DNA of 64,000 nt from positions 2,418,501-2,482,500 of the forward strand of contig NZ_AP023247.1 of the NCBI RefSeq assembly GCF_016756535.1. Reading direction: 5' to 3'. Shown piece by piece: positions 52,966 to 62,837 of this stretch (positions are counted from its first letter, which is position 1; every line of letters begins with the position of its first letter). The DNA is from Mesorhizobium sp. 131-2-1. GTDB taxonomy: Bacteria; Pseudomonadota; Alphaproteobacteria; Rhizobiales; Rhizobiaceae. Position numbers and translations under genes: made by a program. The notes under the pieces were generated by a model, which did no database searches, had not been told where the DNA came from, and saw only the letters and a list, made by a program, of their open reading frames with translations.

Positions 52966-55900
52966 CTACTCGGCGGCCGTCTTCGATGGCGCCTCTGCCG
53001 GCCCCGAAGGCTCGGCCTCGGCACGGGGCTTGCGCCGTGAAAACAGCGACCTGAGCGTGACGTAGAACACTGGCGTCAGGAACAGGCCGACGAAGGTGAC
53101 GCCGAGCATGCCGGAGAACACCGCGGTGCCGAGCGACTGGCGCATTTCTGCACCCGGACCTGTTGCGATCATCAGCGGCACGACGCCGAGGATGAACGCG
53201 AAGGCGGTCATCAGTATCGGCCGCAGCCTGAGCCGGCAGGCTTCGACGGCAGCCTCGGCGACCGACAGGCCGCGTTCCTGCGCCTGCCGCGCGAATTCGA
53301 CGATCAGGATCGCGTTCTTGGCGGCAAGCCCGATCAGCACGATGAGGCCGATCTGCACGAGGATGTTGTTGTCCAGCCCTCGCAAAGACACGCCGAGCAA
53401 CGCCGCGAGCACGCCAAGCGGCACCACCAGCACAATGGCGAACGGCAGCACCCAGCTTTCATATTGCGCCGCCAGCGCCAGGAACACGAACAGCACCGAC
53501 AGTCCGAAGATATAGACAGCGGCATTGCCGGTGTTGCGCTCCTGAAAGGCGAGCTCGGTCCATTCATAGGAGGTACCGGCCGGCAGCGTCTTTGCCGTGA
53601 TCCCTTCCATCAATGCCAGCGCGTCGCCCGTGGAAACGCCGGGCGCGGCGTTGCCCTGCAGCGGCACCGAGACGTACATGTTGTAGTGCTGGACCAGCGC
53701 TGGGCCGGTGACGTCGCGTATCTCGATCAACGTGCCGAGGGGAACCAGCGCGCCGGTCGCCGAGCGCACCTTCAGTTTCAAGATGTCGGCGCGATCGAGG
53801 CGGAACGCCTGGTCGGCCTGCGCCCGCACCTGGTAGACGCGCCCGAAAGCGTTGAAGTCGTTGACGTAGGCGGTGCCCAAATTGATCGACAGCGTCTCGA
53901 AGATGTTGGGGATCGGCACGTTCAGGATGCGCGCCTTGTCGCGATCGATCGCCAGAAAGAATTGCGGGCTCGACGCGGAGAACGTGGTGAACACGCCCGT
54001 CAGCCCCGGCGTCTTGTTGGCCTTGCCGGCGATTTCGTAGGCAAGCGCCAGGATCTGACGCATGTCGGCGCTGTTGCGCTCCTGGATCTGCAGCTTGAAA
54101 CCGCCGGCATTGCCGACGCCACGGATCGGCGGCGGAGGCAGCGCGATAATGAAGGCTTCCTTGATGCTTTGCAGGCTGCCGAACAGATTGCCGATGACCT
54201 GGCTCGCCGACTGGCCGGCTTTCAGTCGCTCGTCAAACGGCTTGAACCTGGCGAAGATCACGCCCTGGTTGCTGGCGTTGGTGAAGGTCGCGCCGGAGAA
54301 ACCGGCGAAGGCGACTGCGTAGTCGACGCCTGGCGTTTTCTGGATGATCTGCGACGCCTGCTGGATGACTGCATCGGTCCTCGACAGCGCGGCGCCATCC
54401 GGCAACTGGACGACGACGATCGCATAGCCCTGGTCGAGCGACGGGATGAAACCGCGCGGCACGGCCTGCACCATGTAGACCGTGGCGTAGATGAGGGCTG
54501 CAAAAACGGCCAGCATGGCGGCGATCGCTATCCGCGAGCCGACCAGCACGCGGATGATGCTCGAATACCAATGGGCGACCCTGTCGAAGCCGCGATTGAA
54601 GCCGTCGGCGAGCGCCCGTCCGAACCGCGCCAGGAAAAAGCGCGGCGGCGCCGCCGCGGCGTGGTGCGGCTTGAACAGCAGTGCGGCCAGCGCCGGCGAA
54701 AGGGTCAGCGAATTGAATGCCGAGATCGCCGTCGACACCGCGATGGTGATCGCAAACTGCAGGTAGAACTGCCCAGAAATGCCGGGGACGAAGGCTGTCG
54801 GTACGAACACGGCTATCAGCACCAGCGAGATCGCGATGATCGCCGTTCCGACTTCGTTCATCGTCAGGTGCGACGCCGGATTGGGCGCCAGCCCACTGGC
54901 GATATTTCGCTCGACGTTCTCGACCACGACGATCGCATCGTCGACGACGATGCCGATCGCCAGCACAAGGCCGAACAGCGTCAGCATGTTGAGCGAGAAG
55001 CCGGCGGCGTAAAGCACCGCCAGCGTGCCGATCAGCGACACGGGGATCGCCACGATCGGCACGATTGCCATGCGCCACGATTGCAAGAAGACGATGATGA
55101 CGATGATGACCAGCAGCATCGCCTCGAGGATCGTCTTGTAGACCTCGTAGATCGACTCGGCGACGAACTCGGTCGGATTGTAGACGATGTCGTAGCTCAA
55201 CCCCTTCGGGAAGTCGCGGGAAAGCTCCTTCATCTTGTCCTGGATCTCCGCGGCTGCGGCGAGCGCATTGGTGCCCGGCCGCTGGAAGATGGCGAGCGCC
55301 ACTGCCGGTTTGCCGTTGAGATAGGAGTTGGTGACGTAATCCTTGGCGCCGAGTTCGATGCGCGCCACGTCCTGCAGCGAGATCAGGCGGCCGTCGTCGG
55401 TCGATTTCACGATCACGTATCGGAAGTCGCGTGCGTCGTTGAAGCGGCCCTGCGTGGTGACCGTGTACTGGAATGCCGTGCCGGTGTTGGTCGGCGGCGC
55501 GCCGATCGAGCCGCCCGACACCTGGACGTTCTGGTCGCGCAGCGCCTGCACCACATCGCCCGAGGTCATCCCCAGGGCGGACAGTTTTTCCGGATCGAGC
55601 CAGATGCGCAGCGAATATTCGCGTTCGCCGAAGATGATGAGGTCGCCGACGCCGTCTAACCTGAGCAGTATGTCGCGCACCCGCGAGCGGGCGTAGTTCG
55701 AGACGTAGAGCTGGTCGTAGGTATTGTCGGGCGACAGCATGTGCACGACCATCATCAGGTCGGGCGAGCTCTTGGTGGTGGTGATGCCGAGGCGGCGGAC
55801 TTCTTCGGGCAGGCGCGGCTCTGCGACCGACACGCGGTTCTGCACCAGCACCTGCGCCTGGTCGAGATTGGTGCCCAGCTTGAAGGTGATAGTCAGCGCC

Positions 55901-56169
55901 ATCGCCCCGTCGCCAGACGAATAGGACGACATGTAGAGCATACCCTCGACGCCGTTGATCTCCTGCTCGATCGGCGTCGCCACCGTCGCTGCGACCGTCT
56001 CGGCGTCGGCGCCCGGATACTGCGCGCGAACGACGATGGTCGGCGGCGCTATCTCGGGATATTGCGCGACCGGCAGCTGGGTATAAGCAATCCCGCCGAG
56101 GATCAGCAGGACGATCGAAACGACCGATGCGAAGATCGGACGGTCGACGAAGAAATGTGCGAACCTCAT
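52966..56169 (-). CDS. RND multidrug efflux transporter (HAE1/AcrB-like)
   Basis: A 1067-residue inner-membrane proton antiporter of the HAE1 class. The N-terminal span holds RPIFASVVSIVLLILGG, residues 9-25. The two large periplasmic loops, the TM4 proton-relay motif GIVVDDAIVVVENVERN near residue 405, and the second-half motif LRPILMTAFAFILGVVPL near 975 are all present. Length matches AcrB. The start overlaps the stop of the membrane-fusion gene (ATGA). No outer-membrane TolC gene or dedicated TetR regulator is adjacent, so it must share a channel encoded elsewhere. Confidence 0.95.
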   Translation of the reverse strand: MRFAHFFVDRPIFASVVSIVLLILGGIAYTQLPVAQYPEIAPPTIVVRAQYPGADAETVAATVATPIEQEINGVEGMLYMSSYSSGDGAMALTITFKLGTNLDQAQVLVQNRVSVAEPRLPEEVRRLGITTTKSSPDLMMVVHMLSPDNTYDQLYVSNYARSRVRDILLRLDGVGDLIIFGEREYSLRIWLDPEKLSALGMTSGDVVQALRDQNVQVSGGSIGAPPTNTGTAFQYTVTTQGRFNDARDFRYVIVKSTDDGRLISLQDVARIELGAKDYVTNSYLNGKPAVALAIFQRPGTNALAAAAEIQDKMKELSRDFPKGLSYDIVYNPTEFVAESIYEVYKTILEAMLLVIIVIIVFLQSWRMAIVPIVAIPVSLIGTLAVLYAAGFSLNMLTLFGLVLAIGIVVDDAIVVVENVERNIASGLAPNPASHLTMNEVGTAIIAISLVLIAVFVPTAFVPGISGQFYLQFAITIAVSTAISAFNSLTLSPALAALLFKPHHAAAAPPRFFLARFGRALADGFNRGFDRVAHWYSSIIRVLVGSRIAIAAMLAVFAALIYATVYMVQAVPRGFIPSLDQGYAIVVVQLPDGAALSRTDAVIQQASQIIQKTPGVDYAVAFAGFSGATFTNASNQGVIFARFKPFDERLKAGQSASQVIGNLFGSLQSIKEAFIIALPPPPIRGVGNAGGFKLQIQERNSADMRQILALAYEIAGKANKTPGLTGVFTTFSASSPQFFLAIDRDKARILNVPIPNIFETLSINLGTAYVNDFNAFGRVYQVRAQADQAFRLDRADILKLKVRSATGALVPLGTLIEIRDVTGPALVQHYNMYVSVPLQGNAAPGVSTGDALALMEGITAKTLPAGTSYEWTELAFQERNTGNAAVYIFGLSVLFVFLALAAQYESWVLPFAIVLVVPLGVLAALLGVSLRGLDNNILVQIGLIVLIGLAAKNAILIVEFARQAQERGLSVAEAAVEACRLRLRPILMTAFAFILGVVPLMIATGPGAEMRQSLGTAVFSGMLGVTFVGLFLTPVFYVTLRSLFSRRKPRAEAEPSGPAEAPSKTAAE

Positions 56170-57380
56170 TGCTGCAACTCGGCTGTCTCGGCCTTGGGCG
56201 GCAACGTCACCATCTCGACCTTGACCTTGGTGCCGGGCCTGGCGTGCATCAGCCCGTTGACGATGATCGTCTCGTTGCCGGTCAGGCCCTCGCGGATCAC
56301 CCGATAGCCGTCGAGACGCGGGCCGGTGCGCACGGGCTTCGCCGACACCATCCCGGCCTCATCCACCAGGAACACGATGCGGCGATCCTGATCGGCGCCG
56401 ATCGCCTCGTCGGGCACCAGCACGCCGCTATGCGGCAGCGACCCCGGCACGTTGATGCGCCCGAACATGCCTGGCTGGAGAACGCCGTCGGCGTTGGGAA
56501 ACCTCGCACGCACCCGCATGGTGCCGGTCGCGTTGTCGATCCGGTTTTCGGCAAAATCGAGCTTGCCTTTGAATACCGCCTCCGCGCGGTCGGCGACGTG
56601 AACCACCACATCGAGCCCGCCGGCGCCTTCCTGCATGCTGCCGCCTCGCACCTTCGCGTCGCGGGCGTAACTGAAATACAGGCGCTCATCGACGTCGAAA
56701 TAGAAGTCGATCGGATCGCGTGTAACGATGGTCGTCAGCAAGGTGGAATCCGGCTGCACGAGGTTGCCGACCGACACCAGCCGGCGGTCGATGCGGCCGG
56801 ACAAGGGCGCCTTGATCTCCGTGAATTCCAAGTTCAGGCTGGCCGTCGTCAACGCAGCGGTTGCGCCCTGCATCTGCGCCTGCGCCGAAAGGTATTCCCG
56901 CCGCCGGTCGTCGACCGTCGCGGTTGAGATATTGCCGGTCTTGGCGAGTTCGTCGGCGCGATCCAGCTGCATCTTGGAGAATTCGAGCAAACTCTTGGCG
57001 ACGTCCACTTGCGATTTGGCGGCATCATAAGCCGCCTGGTACGGACGCTGGTCGATGGTGAAGAGCAGGTCGCCCTTGTTGACCAGTGCGCCGTCCTGGA
57101 AGCTGACCTTGTCCAGATAGCCGCTGACGCGCGAACGGATGGCGACCTCGTCGACGGCTTCGAAGCGCCCGACGAACTCGTCGTCTTCGACGATTTCACG
57201 GACCACCGGCTTGGCTGCCGTCACTACGGGTAGCTGCTGGTCCTGCGCAAACGCAGTGCTGCTGAAAGCGATGCCGAGCAGGAATGCCGCCGACACGGCG
57301 GCGCGAGCATGCCAGCCGACCGATCGACGGGGTCGCCCGACTGCGCCGCGATGCAATTGCGCATCCTCTGGAGTGTCCAT
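56166..57380 (-). CDS. RND efflux periplasmic adaptor (membrane-fusion protein)
   Basis: A 404-residue HlyD/AcrA-like adaptor. The basic N-terminal leader and hydrophobic stretch (about 20-45, ending AFAQ) form a signal peptide without an obvious lipobox. The lipoyl half-motifs (VSGYLDKVSFQDGALVNKGDLLF near 85), a helical hairpin (about 105-170) and beta-barrel and proximal domains follow. It partners the downstream RND pump, linked by ATGA overlap. Confidence 0.93.
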   Translation of the reverse strand: MDTPEDAQLHRGAVGRPRRSVGWHARAAVSAAFLLGIAFSSTAFAQDQQLPVVTAAKPVVREIVEDDEFVGRFEAVDEVAIRSRVSGYLDKVSFQDGALVNKGDLLFTIDQRPYQAAYDAAKSQVDVAKSLLEFSKMQLDRADELAKTGNISTATVDDRRREYLSAQAQMQGATAALTTASLNLEFTEIKAPLSGRIDRRLVSVGNLVQPDSTLLTTIVTRDPIDFYFDVDERLYFSYARDAKVRGGSMQEGAGGLDVVVHVADRAEAVFKGKLDFAENRIDNATGTMRVRARFPNADGVLQPGMFGRINVPGSLPHSGVLVPDEAIGADQDRRIVFLVDEAGMVSAKPVRTGPRLDGYRVIREGLTGNETIIVNGLMHARPGTKVKVEMVTLPPKAETAELQQ

Positions 57381-57708
57381 TTGCGTCCTCGCTCGCTGGA
57401 CCCGCAGGTCGGTTGATCAGCTTCTACGCTCAGGCTTCTCGTCGAGATCAGAACACTGCAGTGTTGTGCATGGCAGCATGATCATTTTCCATATGGGCTG
57501 AAATGTCCACCCTGCGGCTGCCCCGCCACCGGGCACTGTTCTTGCGCGCTGCCTGTGACCTCCGGCCGACCCTTGAACAGACCTTGCAGGGCGGCCTCTG
57601 CTCTGATTCCCTGATGTCGCTGGGGGCTGACTGATTCGTGTGCTCGTTGCTGGGGTTCCGCATGATGGTGCGGCGGAGCGGCAGGTGCTTTCGGTAGAAA
57701 GATGAGAA
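57381..57708. promoter_or_regulatory. Divergent promoter region with 14-bp palindrome
   Basis: A spacer of 328 bp between the efflux operon (minus) and the FtsZ-like gene (plus). AACACTGCAGTGTT at 57452-57465 is a perfect 14-bp palindrome, suitable for a dimeric repressor of the pump. ATGATCAT just downstream (57478 on) is a shorter one. No gene seen. Confidence 0.5.
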
Positions 57709-58701
57709 ATGACCGCCAAGCCGGAAATCCTGGAGATGAGGCCTAAGATCACCGTTGTCGGCGTCGGCGGTGCCGGCGGAAACGCCGTCAACAACATGAT
57801 CACCGAGGGCCTGCAGGGCGTCGAGTTCGTCGTCGCCAATACTGATGCCCAGGCGCTCACCATGTCGAAGTCGTCGCGGCTGATCCAGTTGGGCGCGCAT
57901 GTGACAGAGGGCTTGGGGGCCGGATCTTTGCCCCATGTCGGCAGCGCGGCCGCGGAGGAATCCATCGACGAGATCATGGATCATCTCGCGGGAACCCATA
58001 TGTGTTTCATCACGGCGGGCATGGGCGGCGGCACAGGGACCGGCGCTGCGCCGGTCATTGCGCGTGCCGCACGCGATGCCGGCATTTTGACGGTGGCCGT
58101 CGTTACCAAGCCTTTCGTGTTCGAAGGCAAGCGGAGGACCCAGGCCGCGGAGGAGGGTATAGAACGCCTTCGCGAGTGCGCCGACACGGTGATCGTCATC
58201 CCGAACCAGAACCTCTTCAGGGTCGCCGACGCCAGGACCACGTTTGCCGACGCCTTTGCCATGGCGGACCGTGTTCTCTACGCGGGTGTCGGATGCATCA
58301 CGGATCTCATCGTGAAAGAAGGCCTGATCAATCTCGATTTCGCCGACGTGAAGTCAGTGATGCGGGACATGGGCCGGGCGATGATGGGAACCGGCGAGGC
58401 TTCCGGCGAGGGTCGTGCAAGGACTGCGGCCGAGGCCGCGATCGCCAATCCGCTGCTCGACGAGGCTTCCATGACAGGCGCCAGAGGCCTGCTCGTATCG
58501 ATCTGCGGCGGCACGGACATGACGCTGTTCGAGGTCGATGAGGCTGCAACACGCATACGGGAAGAGGTCGACGCCGACGCCGACATTATCGTGGGCGCCA
58601 TCTTCGACCAGGCATTGGCCGGGAAATTCCGGGTATCGGTCGTCGCGACGGGCCTACGCAAGAGCGTGGACATTGCACAGCCAGAGCAAAGGATCGCTTG
58701 A
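57709..58701 (+). CDS. FtsZ-like GTPase lacking the C-terminal tail
   Basis: A 330-residue tubulin-fold GTPase. All core motifs are present: [17 protein letters not shown] near 15, the tubulin signature [12 protein letters not shown] near 105, [12 protein letters not shown], and the T7 catalytic loop [13 protein letters not shown]. It ends right after the GTPase/activation domains. Compared with a normal rhizobial FtsZ it lacks the long linker and the conserved C-terminal peptide that binds FtsA and ZipA-like partners. The usual GLGAGxNPEVG is [11 protein letters not shown], and GVSGITDL is GVGCITDL. It matches the second, short FtsZ known from Sinorhizobium; its role is unsettled. It is not next to ftsA/ftsQ. 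Confidence 0.88.
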   Translation: MTAKPEILEMRPKITVVGVGGAGGNAVNNMITEGLQGVEFVVANTDAQALTMSKSSRLIQLGAHVTEGLGAGSLPHVGSAAAEESIDEIMDHLAGTHMCFITAGMGGGTGTGAAPVIARAARDAGILTVAVVTKPFVFEGKRRTQAAEEGIERLRECADTVIVIPNQNLFRVADARTTFADAFAMADRVLYAGVGCITDLIVKEGLINLDFADVKSVMRDMGRAMMGTGEASGEGRARTAAEAAIANPLLDEASMTGARGLLVSICGGTDMTLFEVDEAATRIREEVDADADIIVGAIFDQALAGKFRVSVVATGLRKSVDIAQPEQRIA

Positions 58702-59089
58702 AGCGCTCGGCCTGTCCAAAGGCGACGCACTGGCCGGACCGTCACCCAACCTTTGATCTGGTCTAGCCGCAGCCGGGCGCGCCAGGTCGGCCAGCCGATC
58801 GTTTCTGCTCCGCCATGGTCGCGTCCTGGAGGCGATGGGCGACGCTCGGATATTCGCGGCGAGGCCGCCGCTGCGGGTTGCGGACCGCAACAGCGGCAGG
58901 CCGGCTCAGATCATTGCGGAACCTCCGCCTCTGGGGTAGTTTAGAAAGTGATTGGATGAGGAATGCGCCCGCATTCGCCTTGGCGCCTCTCTCAGTTCCT
59001 GTTTCGGCAGATTGTGAACTCTTTAACAGACCCTGACACCGCAAGCTGCGTTCTTGTGGTCGACAGGTCATAGCAGTTAAGGATTTGCC
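58702..59089. other. 388-bp spacer, no gene seen
   Basis: This lies between the FtsZ-like gene and the caspase-like gene, both plus strand. The last 110 bp become AT-richer (TTTAGAAAGTGATTGG, CTCTTTAACAG), consistent with a promoter for the caspase-like gene. Antisense frames here are shadows extending from the next gene. Confidence 0.35.
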
Positions 59090-61639
59090 ATGCTGCGATG
59101 CTGCGCGTTCATTGCAGCCTTGATCCTCGTGGGCCTCACGACGTTCGATGCTCGCGCCGATCGAAGGGTTGCCCTTGTGATCGGCAATTCCGAATATCGC
59201 GAAATCCCGGCGCTCAGGAACCCGGACAAGGATGCCGCGGATGTGTCGAACACGTTTCGGCTCGCCGGCTTCGACGTGTTCGTGGCCAAGGATCTCACCA
59301 AGCTCGAATTCGAGAAGCAGTTTCGCAGCTATCTGGCCGCCGCCGACGGCGCCGACCTGGCTGTCGTCTACTATTCCGGCCACGGCTTCCAGATAGGCGG
59401 CGAGAATTTCCTGATCCCGGTCGATGCCTCGCTGAAGAGGGCGGCCGACATCGAGGTCCAGGCGATCAAGCTCAACGATGTGCTGGAGCAGATGCGGTCG
59501 AAATCGAAGATCCAGGTGATCATCCTCGACGCCTGCCGCAACAACCCGTTCCCGCGGAAGGACTACTGGCTGCGCGATCAACTGATCACCGCCGGCAATG
59601 CCGGCCTCGCGCAGGTCAAGAGTTCGCTGAACACGCTGATCGCCTTCGCGACCGAACCGGGCTCGGTCGCCTATGACGGAACCGGTGACCTCAGTCCCTT
59701 CTCATCGGCATTTTCGCGCCGCGCATTGGCGCCGAACCAGGAGATACGCACCGTGATGGCCGCCGTGCGCCGCGACGTGGTCGAGGCCACCGATGGCAAG
59801 CAGGTTCCCTGGGAGAATTCCTCGCTGATCGACGAGGTCGTGCTGATGCGCCGCGCCACCCGGCCTTCGCTGCCGCCGGTGCTGGAGAAGGTCGTGTTGT
59901 CGGGGGTCGGCCCGGTCGATCTCGGCCTGCCGCAGCCGGTCGATGTCGACGGCGGAACCGTCACCGTCAGCATCGAGAGACCGCCAGCTCTCGGCCGCCT
60001 GATGCTGGACGGCAAGCCTGTCGAGCTTGGCCAGCCGATCCAGGGTAAGGATCTGCCGCGCCTGAAGATGGATGTCCCCAAGGGCGCCGCCGCGCAGGAC
60101 GAGGTGGATATGCTGGCCTACGCCACGCATGACGAGTGGGGCGGCCAAAGCCAGGGTATACTGGTGTTTCGCGTCAAGAGCGGCGAGGGCGCCGAGGGGC
60201 AACAGGTCATGGCCTCGCTGGAAGCCGAGCAGAAGCAACAGGTGCTGGAACGTGGCATTCACATCACCGGCGCGGCCGAGGCGATCGAAAACCGCGACAT
60301 CGGTGTTCCGGTGGGCGTCGGCCCGGTTGCGCTGAACCTGGATCTACCGACGAAGGATCCCGCGGTCAGCCTGAAAGTCGCGAGCTATCCCGCAACGGGA
60401 ACGCTATCCCTGCCTGACCGAACACTGACGCCCGACTCGAGCCTGATGGCCGACGAGGTCGAGCACTTGCGGTACGAACCCCAGATCGGCACCGTCAAAC
60501 CGCTCATCGTCGGTTTTGAAATCCGGGCGGACAACAATTCGTCCAAGCCCGCCACCATGAAGCTCTCGCCAAGCGTCGATCCATGCGATACGGCGGCCGG
60601 TGAGCCCCTCGACCTGCAAGGCGTGGTCCCCGGCCTGTTGCCGAACGAGATCGGCGCCGGCGCGGTGGACGCCTGCGAGGCGGCGGTGAAGGCTTATCCA
60701 GATGTACCCCGCTTCCGATATGAACTCGGACGCGCGCTGCTTGCCGCCGGCAAGGTCGATGACGCCAGGACAGCCATCGAGGAGGCCGCGAAGAAGGGGC
60801 ATGTCCGCGCCGTCTTCGAACTCGGCTACCTGCATGCGACCGGAACCGGAATGGCTGAGGACCGCACGCAGGCCAATGCCCTCTACAAGGCCGCGTCGGA
60901 CAAGGGCGATCCCTACGGCATGACGTCCTGGGGCCGCGCCCTGTTCAACGGCTACGGCGTCAAGCCTGACACGGCCGGCGGGCTGGACCTGCTGCTCAAG
61001 GCGGCGGCCATGGGGCATACCTATGCCATGAACGATCTGGCCGCGATCTTCACGGAGGGCCGCAATGGCGTGACCGCCGACCCGGATCGCGCGGTTGCCT
61101 TCCTTCAGGCCGGCGTGCAGCGGCAGGACATGTATTCGATGAACCTGCTCGGCCGGAACTACCTTAGCGGCCAGGGCGTGGACAAGGATCCGAAGATGGC
61201 GCTGACGCTGTTTCAGCGGGCCATCGATCTCGGCCAGCCCTACGCTCCGGCCAGCCTCGGGCGCATGTACCGGGACGGCATTGGCGTGGAGCGGGACCTC
61301 GCCGAAGCGCAAAGACTGTTCGAGCTTGGGACCATGCGCGGCGATCAGTCCGGCGCCTACGATCGCGCGGCTCTCGAAATGCAAAAGGGCGACAAGGCCG
61401 ATCAGGCCGTCGCCGCGCGTTTCCTCGCCTTCGCGGCCGCGCTCGATCTTCGCAAGGAGCTGCCGGAGGCCAGGAAGACGCTGGCAAAGTTCGGAGCGAA
61501 GCCGAAAACGGCGGCGCTGCAGCAGTTGCAACAGGAACTCAAGTCGAAGGTCGCCGCGAGCGGTTCGCTGGACACTCAGCTGGTCAACGCGGCCAGGGCA
61601 GTGTGGGAAGAAGCCAATCCGCGCAGGGACCTTTTTTGA
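59090..61639 (+). CDS. Secreted caspase-fold (C14) protein with SEL1 repeats
   Basis: An 849-residue protein. A signal peptide (about 1-23, ARA-D) is followed by a caspase/metacaspase-like domain (25-250) with the catalytic pair His98 in YYSGHGF and Cys149 in LDACRNNPF, so it should be an active cysteine peptidase. Residues about 260-520 form an unrecognised, probably beta-rich region. SEL1/TPR-like helical repeats cover about 545-800 (for example GLDLLLKAAAMGHTYAMNDLA), used for protein contacts. AAGGAT precedes ATG 59090. Such proteins are widespread in rhizobia, but their substrates are unknown. It is followed within 15 bp by a small lipoprotein, suggesting an envelope complex. Confidence 0.9.
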   Translation: MLRCCAFIAALILVGLTTFDARADRRVALVIGNSEYREIPALRNPDKDAADVSNTFRLAGFDVFVAKDLTKLEFEKQFRSYLAAADGADLAVVYYSGHGFQIGGENFLIPVDASLKRAADIEVQAIKLNDVLEQMRSKSKIQVIILDACRNNPFPRKDYWLRDQLITAGNAGLAQVKSSLNTLIAFATEPGSVAYDGTGDLSPFSSAFSRRALAPNQEIRTVMAAVRRDVVEATDGKQVPWENSSLIDEVVLMRRATRPSLPPVLEKVVLSGVGPVDLGLPQPVDVDGGTVTVSIERPPALGRLMLDGKPVELGQPIQGKDLPRLKMDVPKGAAAQDEVDMLAYATHDEWGGQSQGILVFRVKSGEGAEGQQVMASLEAEQKQQVLERGIHITGAAEAIENRDIGVPVGVGPVALNLDLPTKDPAVSLKVASYPATGTLSLPDRTLTPDSSLMADEVEHLRYEPQIGTVKPLIVGFEIRADNNSSKPATMKLSPSVDPCDTAAGEPLDLQGVVPGLLPNEIGAGAVDACEAAVKAYPDVPRFRYELGRALLAAGKVDDARTAIEEAAKKGHVRAVFELGYLHATGTGMAEDRTQANALYKAASDKGDPYGMTSWGRALFNGYGVKPDTAGGLDLLLKAAAMGHTYAMNDLAAIFTEGRNGVTADPDRAVAFLQAGVQRQDMYSMNLLGRNYLSGQGVDKDPKMALTLFQRAIDLGQPYAPASLGRMYRDGIGVERDLAEAQRLFELGTMRGDQSGAYDRAALEMQKGDKADQAVAARFLAFAAALDLRKELPEARKTLAKFGAKPKTAALQQLQQELKSKVAASGSLDTQLVNAARAVWEEANPRRDLF

Positions 61640-61653
61640 TCAACCGGGAGGCA

Positions 61654-61941
61654 ATGGTGGGCAGGACATTGAAGCAGGCAATCACCGCAGCAACGCTGTC
61701 CGGCGTCATGGTGGCGCTCATGGGCTGCACGTCCATGATGCCCAAGGCCGAGCCGACGCCGGTGGCGGCGGAGCCGCAGCAGAAGGCGGTCAGTACGACC
61801 CCTCAGACCAAGGTCGTCAAACGGAAAAAGGTGACGGCCAAGAATGCGGTAAAGCCGGTTGAGGAAACCACGCCCGTCGTCGTTCCGCCCTTAGGCGGTG
61901 GCGGTGGCGGCAACGGTGGGGGTGGGGGTGGCTGGGGATGA
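61654..61941 (+). CDS. Small glycine-rich lipoprotein
   Basis: A 95-residue lipoprotein. The N-terminal hydrophobic stretch ends in the lipobox LMGC (Cys near residue 24), giving a lipid-anchored mature protein. A Pro/Ala/Lys-rich linker with a VKRKKVTAKN basic patch is followed by a C-terminal run of glycines broken by one Asn and a Trp. GGGAGG lies just before ATG 61654 (a GTG at 61657 would have better spacing). It begins 15 bp after the caspase-like gene, so it is probably co-expressed. Flexible tethering or wall contact is a guess. Confidence 0.72.
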   Translation: MVGRTLKQAITAATLSGVMVALMGCTSMMPKAEPTPVAAEPQQKAVSTTPQTKVVKRKKVTAKNAVKPVEETTPVVVPPLGGGGGGNGGGGGGWG

Positions 61942-62071
61942 GAGTGGCCAGATCAGTGTTTAGGGCCAGTCGGTTGCGATGATCGCACCTTGCTGCAGCT
62001 GAGCCGATTTCGTATCGCTTTCAAAAGCTCGCTCAACATCTGCCGGCAACACACCTTTTCCTGGAATTGCC

Positions 62072-62647
62072 CTAGGCATGCGCAGATTGGCGCAGCGCCT
62101 CGATCTCCGCCGTCTGGATGCCCATTTCGACAAAGGCTGAAAGCACGGAAAAGCGATCGGCGAGCGCGACACGTGCCAGCCCCGTCAGAATGCCGGCATT
62201 GACCGCATGGGCAGCGGGGAACGGCCGCATCGCAGGCATCGCCGCCTCGTCCGTGGCCAAACCGTCGTCGCGCCATATCACCGCCAGGGCAATCCAGGCG
62301 ACCGGCGTCGTCGGCGGCAGCGCCACGGCACTGCCCAGCGCCGCATGATGCCTGGGATTGTCCGGCTCGCTTATCCAGTCGCCGACAAGCATGAGCAGCT
62401 CCAGGTCCTGCCCGTCGAGCAGGTCGCGCAGGTGGCTCAGGCATTCATGAGCCCACCACACCGAGGCCCGTTCGGCGAGCAGGTAGGCACAGAAGGTGAT
62501 CGCTTCCTCGGGCACCGGCCCGGCGAGGAGGGTGCGGCAGAACTCGATCGAGGCCTGTTCGGTCGGGAGGGCGCTCATGTCCGCGGCAACAGCGGGACAA
62601 GCCACGAAAAGGTCCCGTGCCGTTTTGTATCGGAGCTCATTGGCCAT
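62072..62647 (-). CDS. Helical protein of DUF6931 type
   Basis: A 191-residue soluble protein, mostly helical: KTARDLFVACPAVAADM at the N-terminus, then WWAHECLSHLRDLL and AWIALAVIWRDDGLA. This matches my recollection of the DUF6931 family, whose function is unknown. ATG 62647 has GGGAGG ten bases upstream; the frame further upstream is unconserved. It lies alone on the minus strand between the lipoprotein and the OmpA gene. No catalytic motif was seen. Confidence 0.68.
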   Translation of the reverse strand: MANELRYKTARDLFVACPAVAADMSALPTEQASIEFCRTLLAGPVPEEAITFCAYLLAERASVWWAHECLSHLRDLLDGQDLELLMLVGDWISEPDNPRHHAALGSAVALPPTTPVAWIALAVIWRDDGLATDEAAMPAMRPFPAAHAVNAGILTGLARVALADRFSVLSAFVEMGIQTAEIEALRQSAHA

Positions 62648-62837
62648 GGCCGCCAGCCTCCCAGGGGAACAACAACCACTCAAGCGCCCGGCGAGGCGCC
62701 GGTCAAGTCTTGCTCGACCGGCAGGCGGCCATTGCCGGCGATGCCGCATATTTTCGCCGTGGCCGACAGACAGTCGCGCTGGAATTTGGTATGATCCGCG
62801 GCTGGCGAAATCGGATGCTCAAACGGGAGTAACGGTT

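Noticed and set aside
53464..55659. 731-codon plus-strand frame antisense to the RND pump
   Set aside because: It mirrors the pump gene codon for codon, has Arg/His/Asp-rich composition and no domain; a GC-rich antisense shadow.
61895..61941. G-rich repeat at the lipoprotein end as a minisatellite
   Set aside because: It is explained by in-frame glycine codons of the lipoprotein tail.
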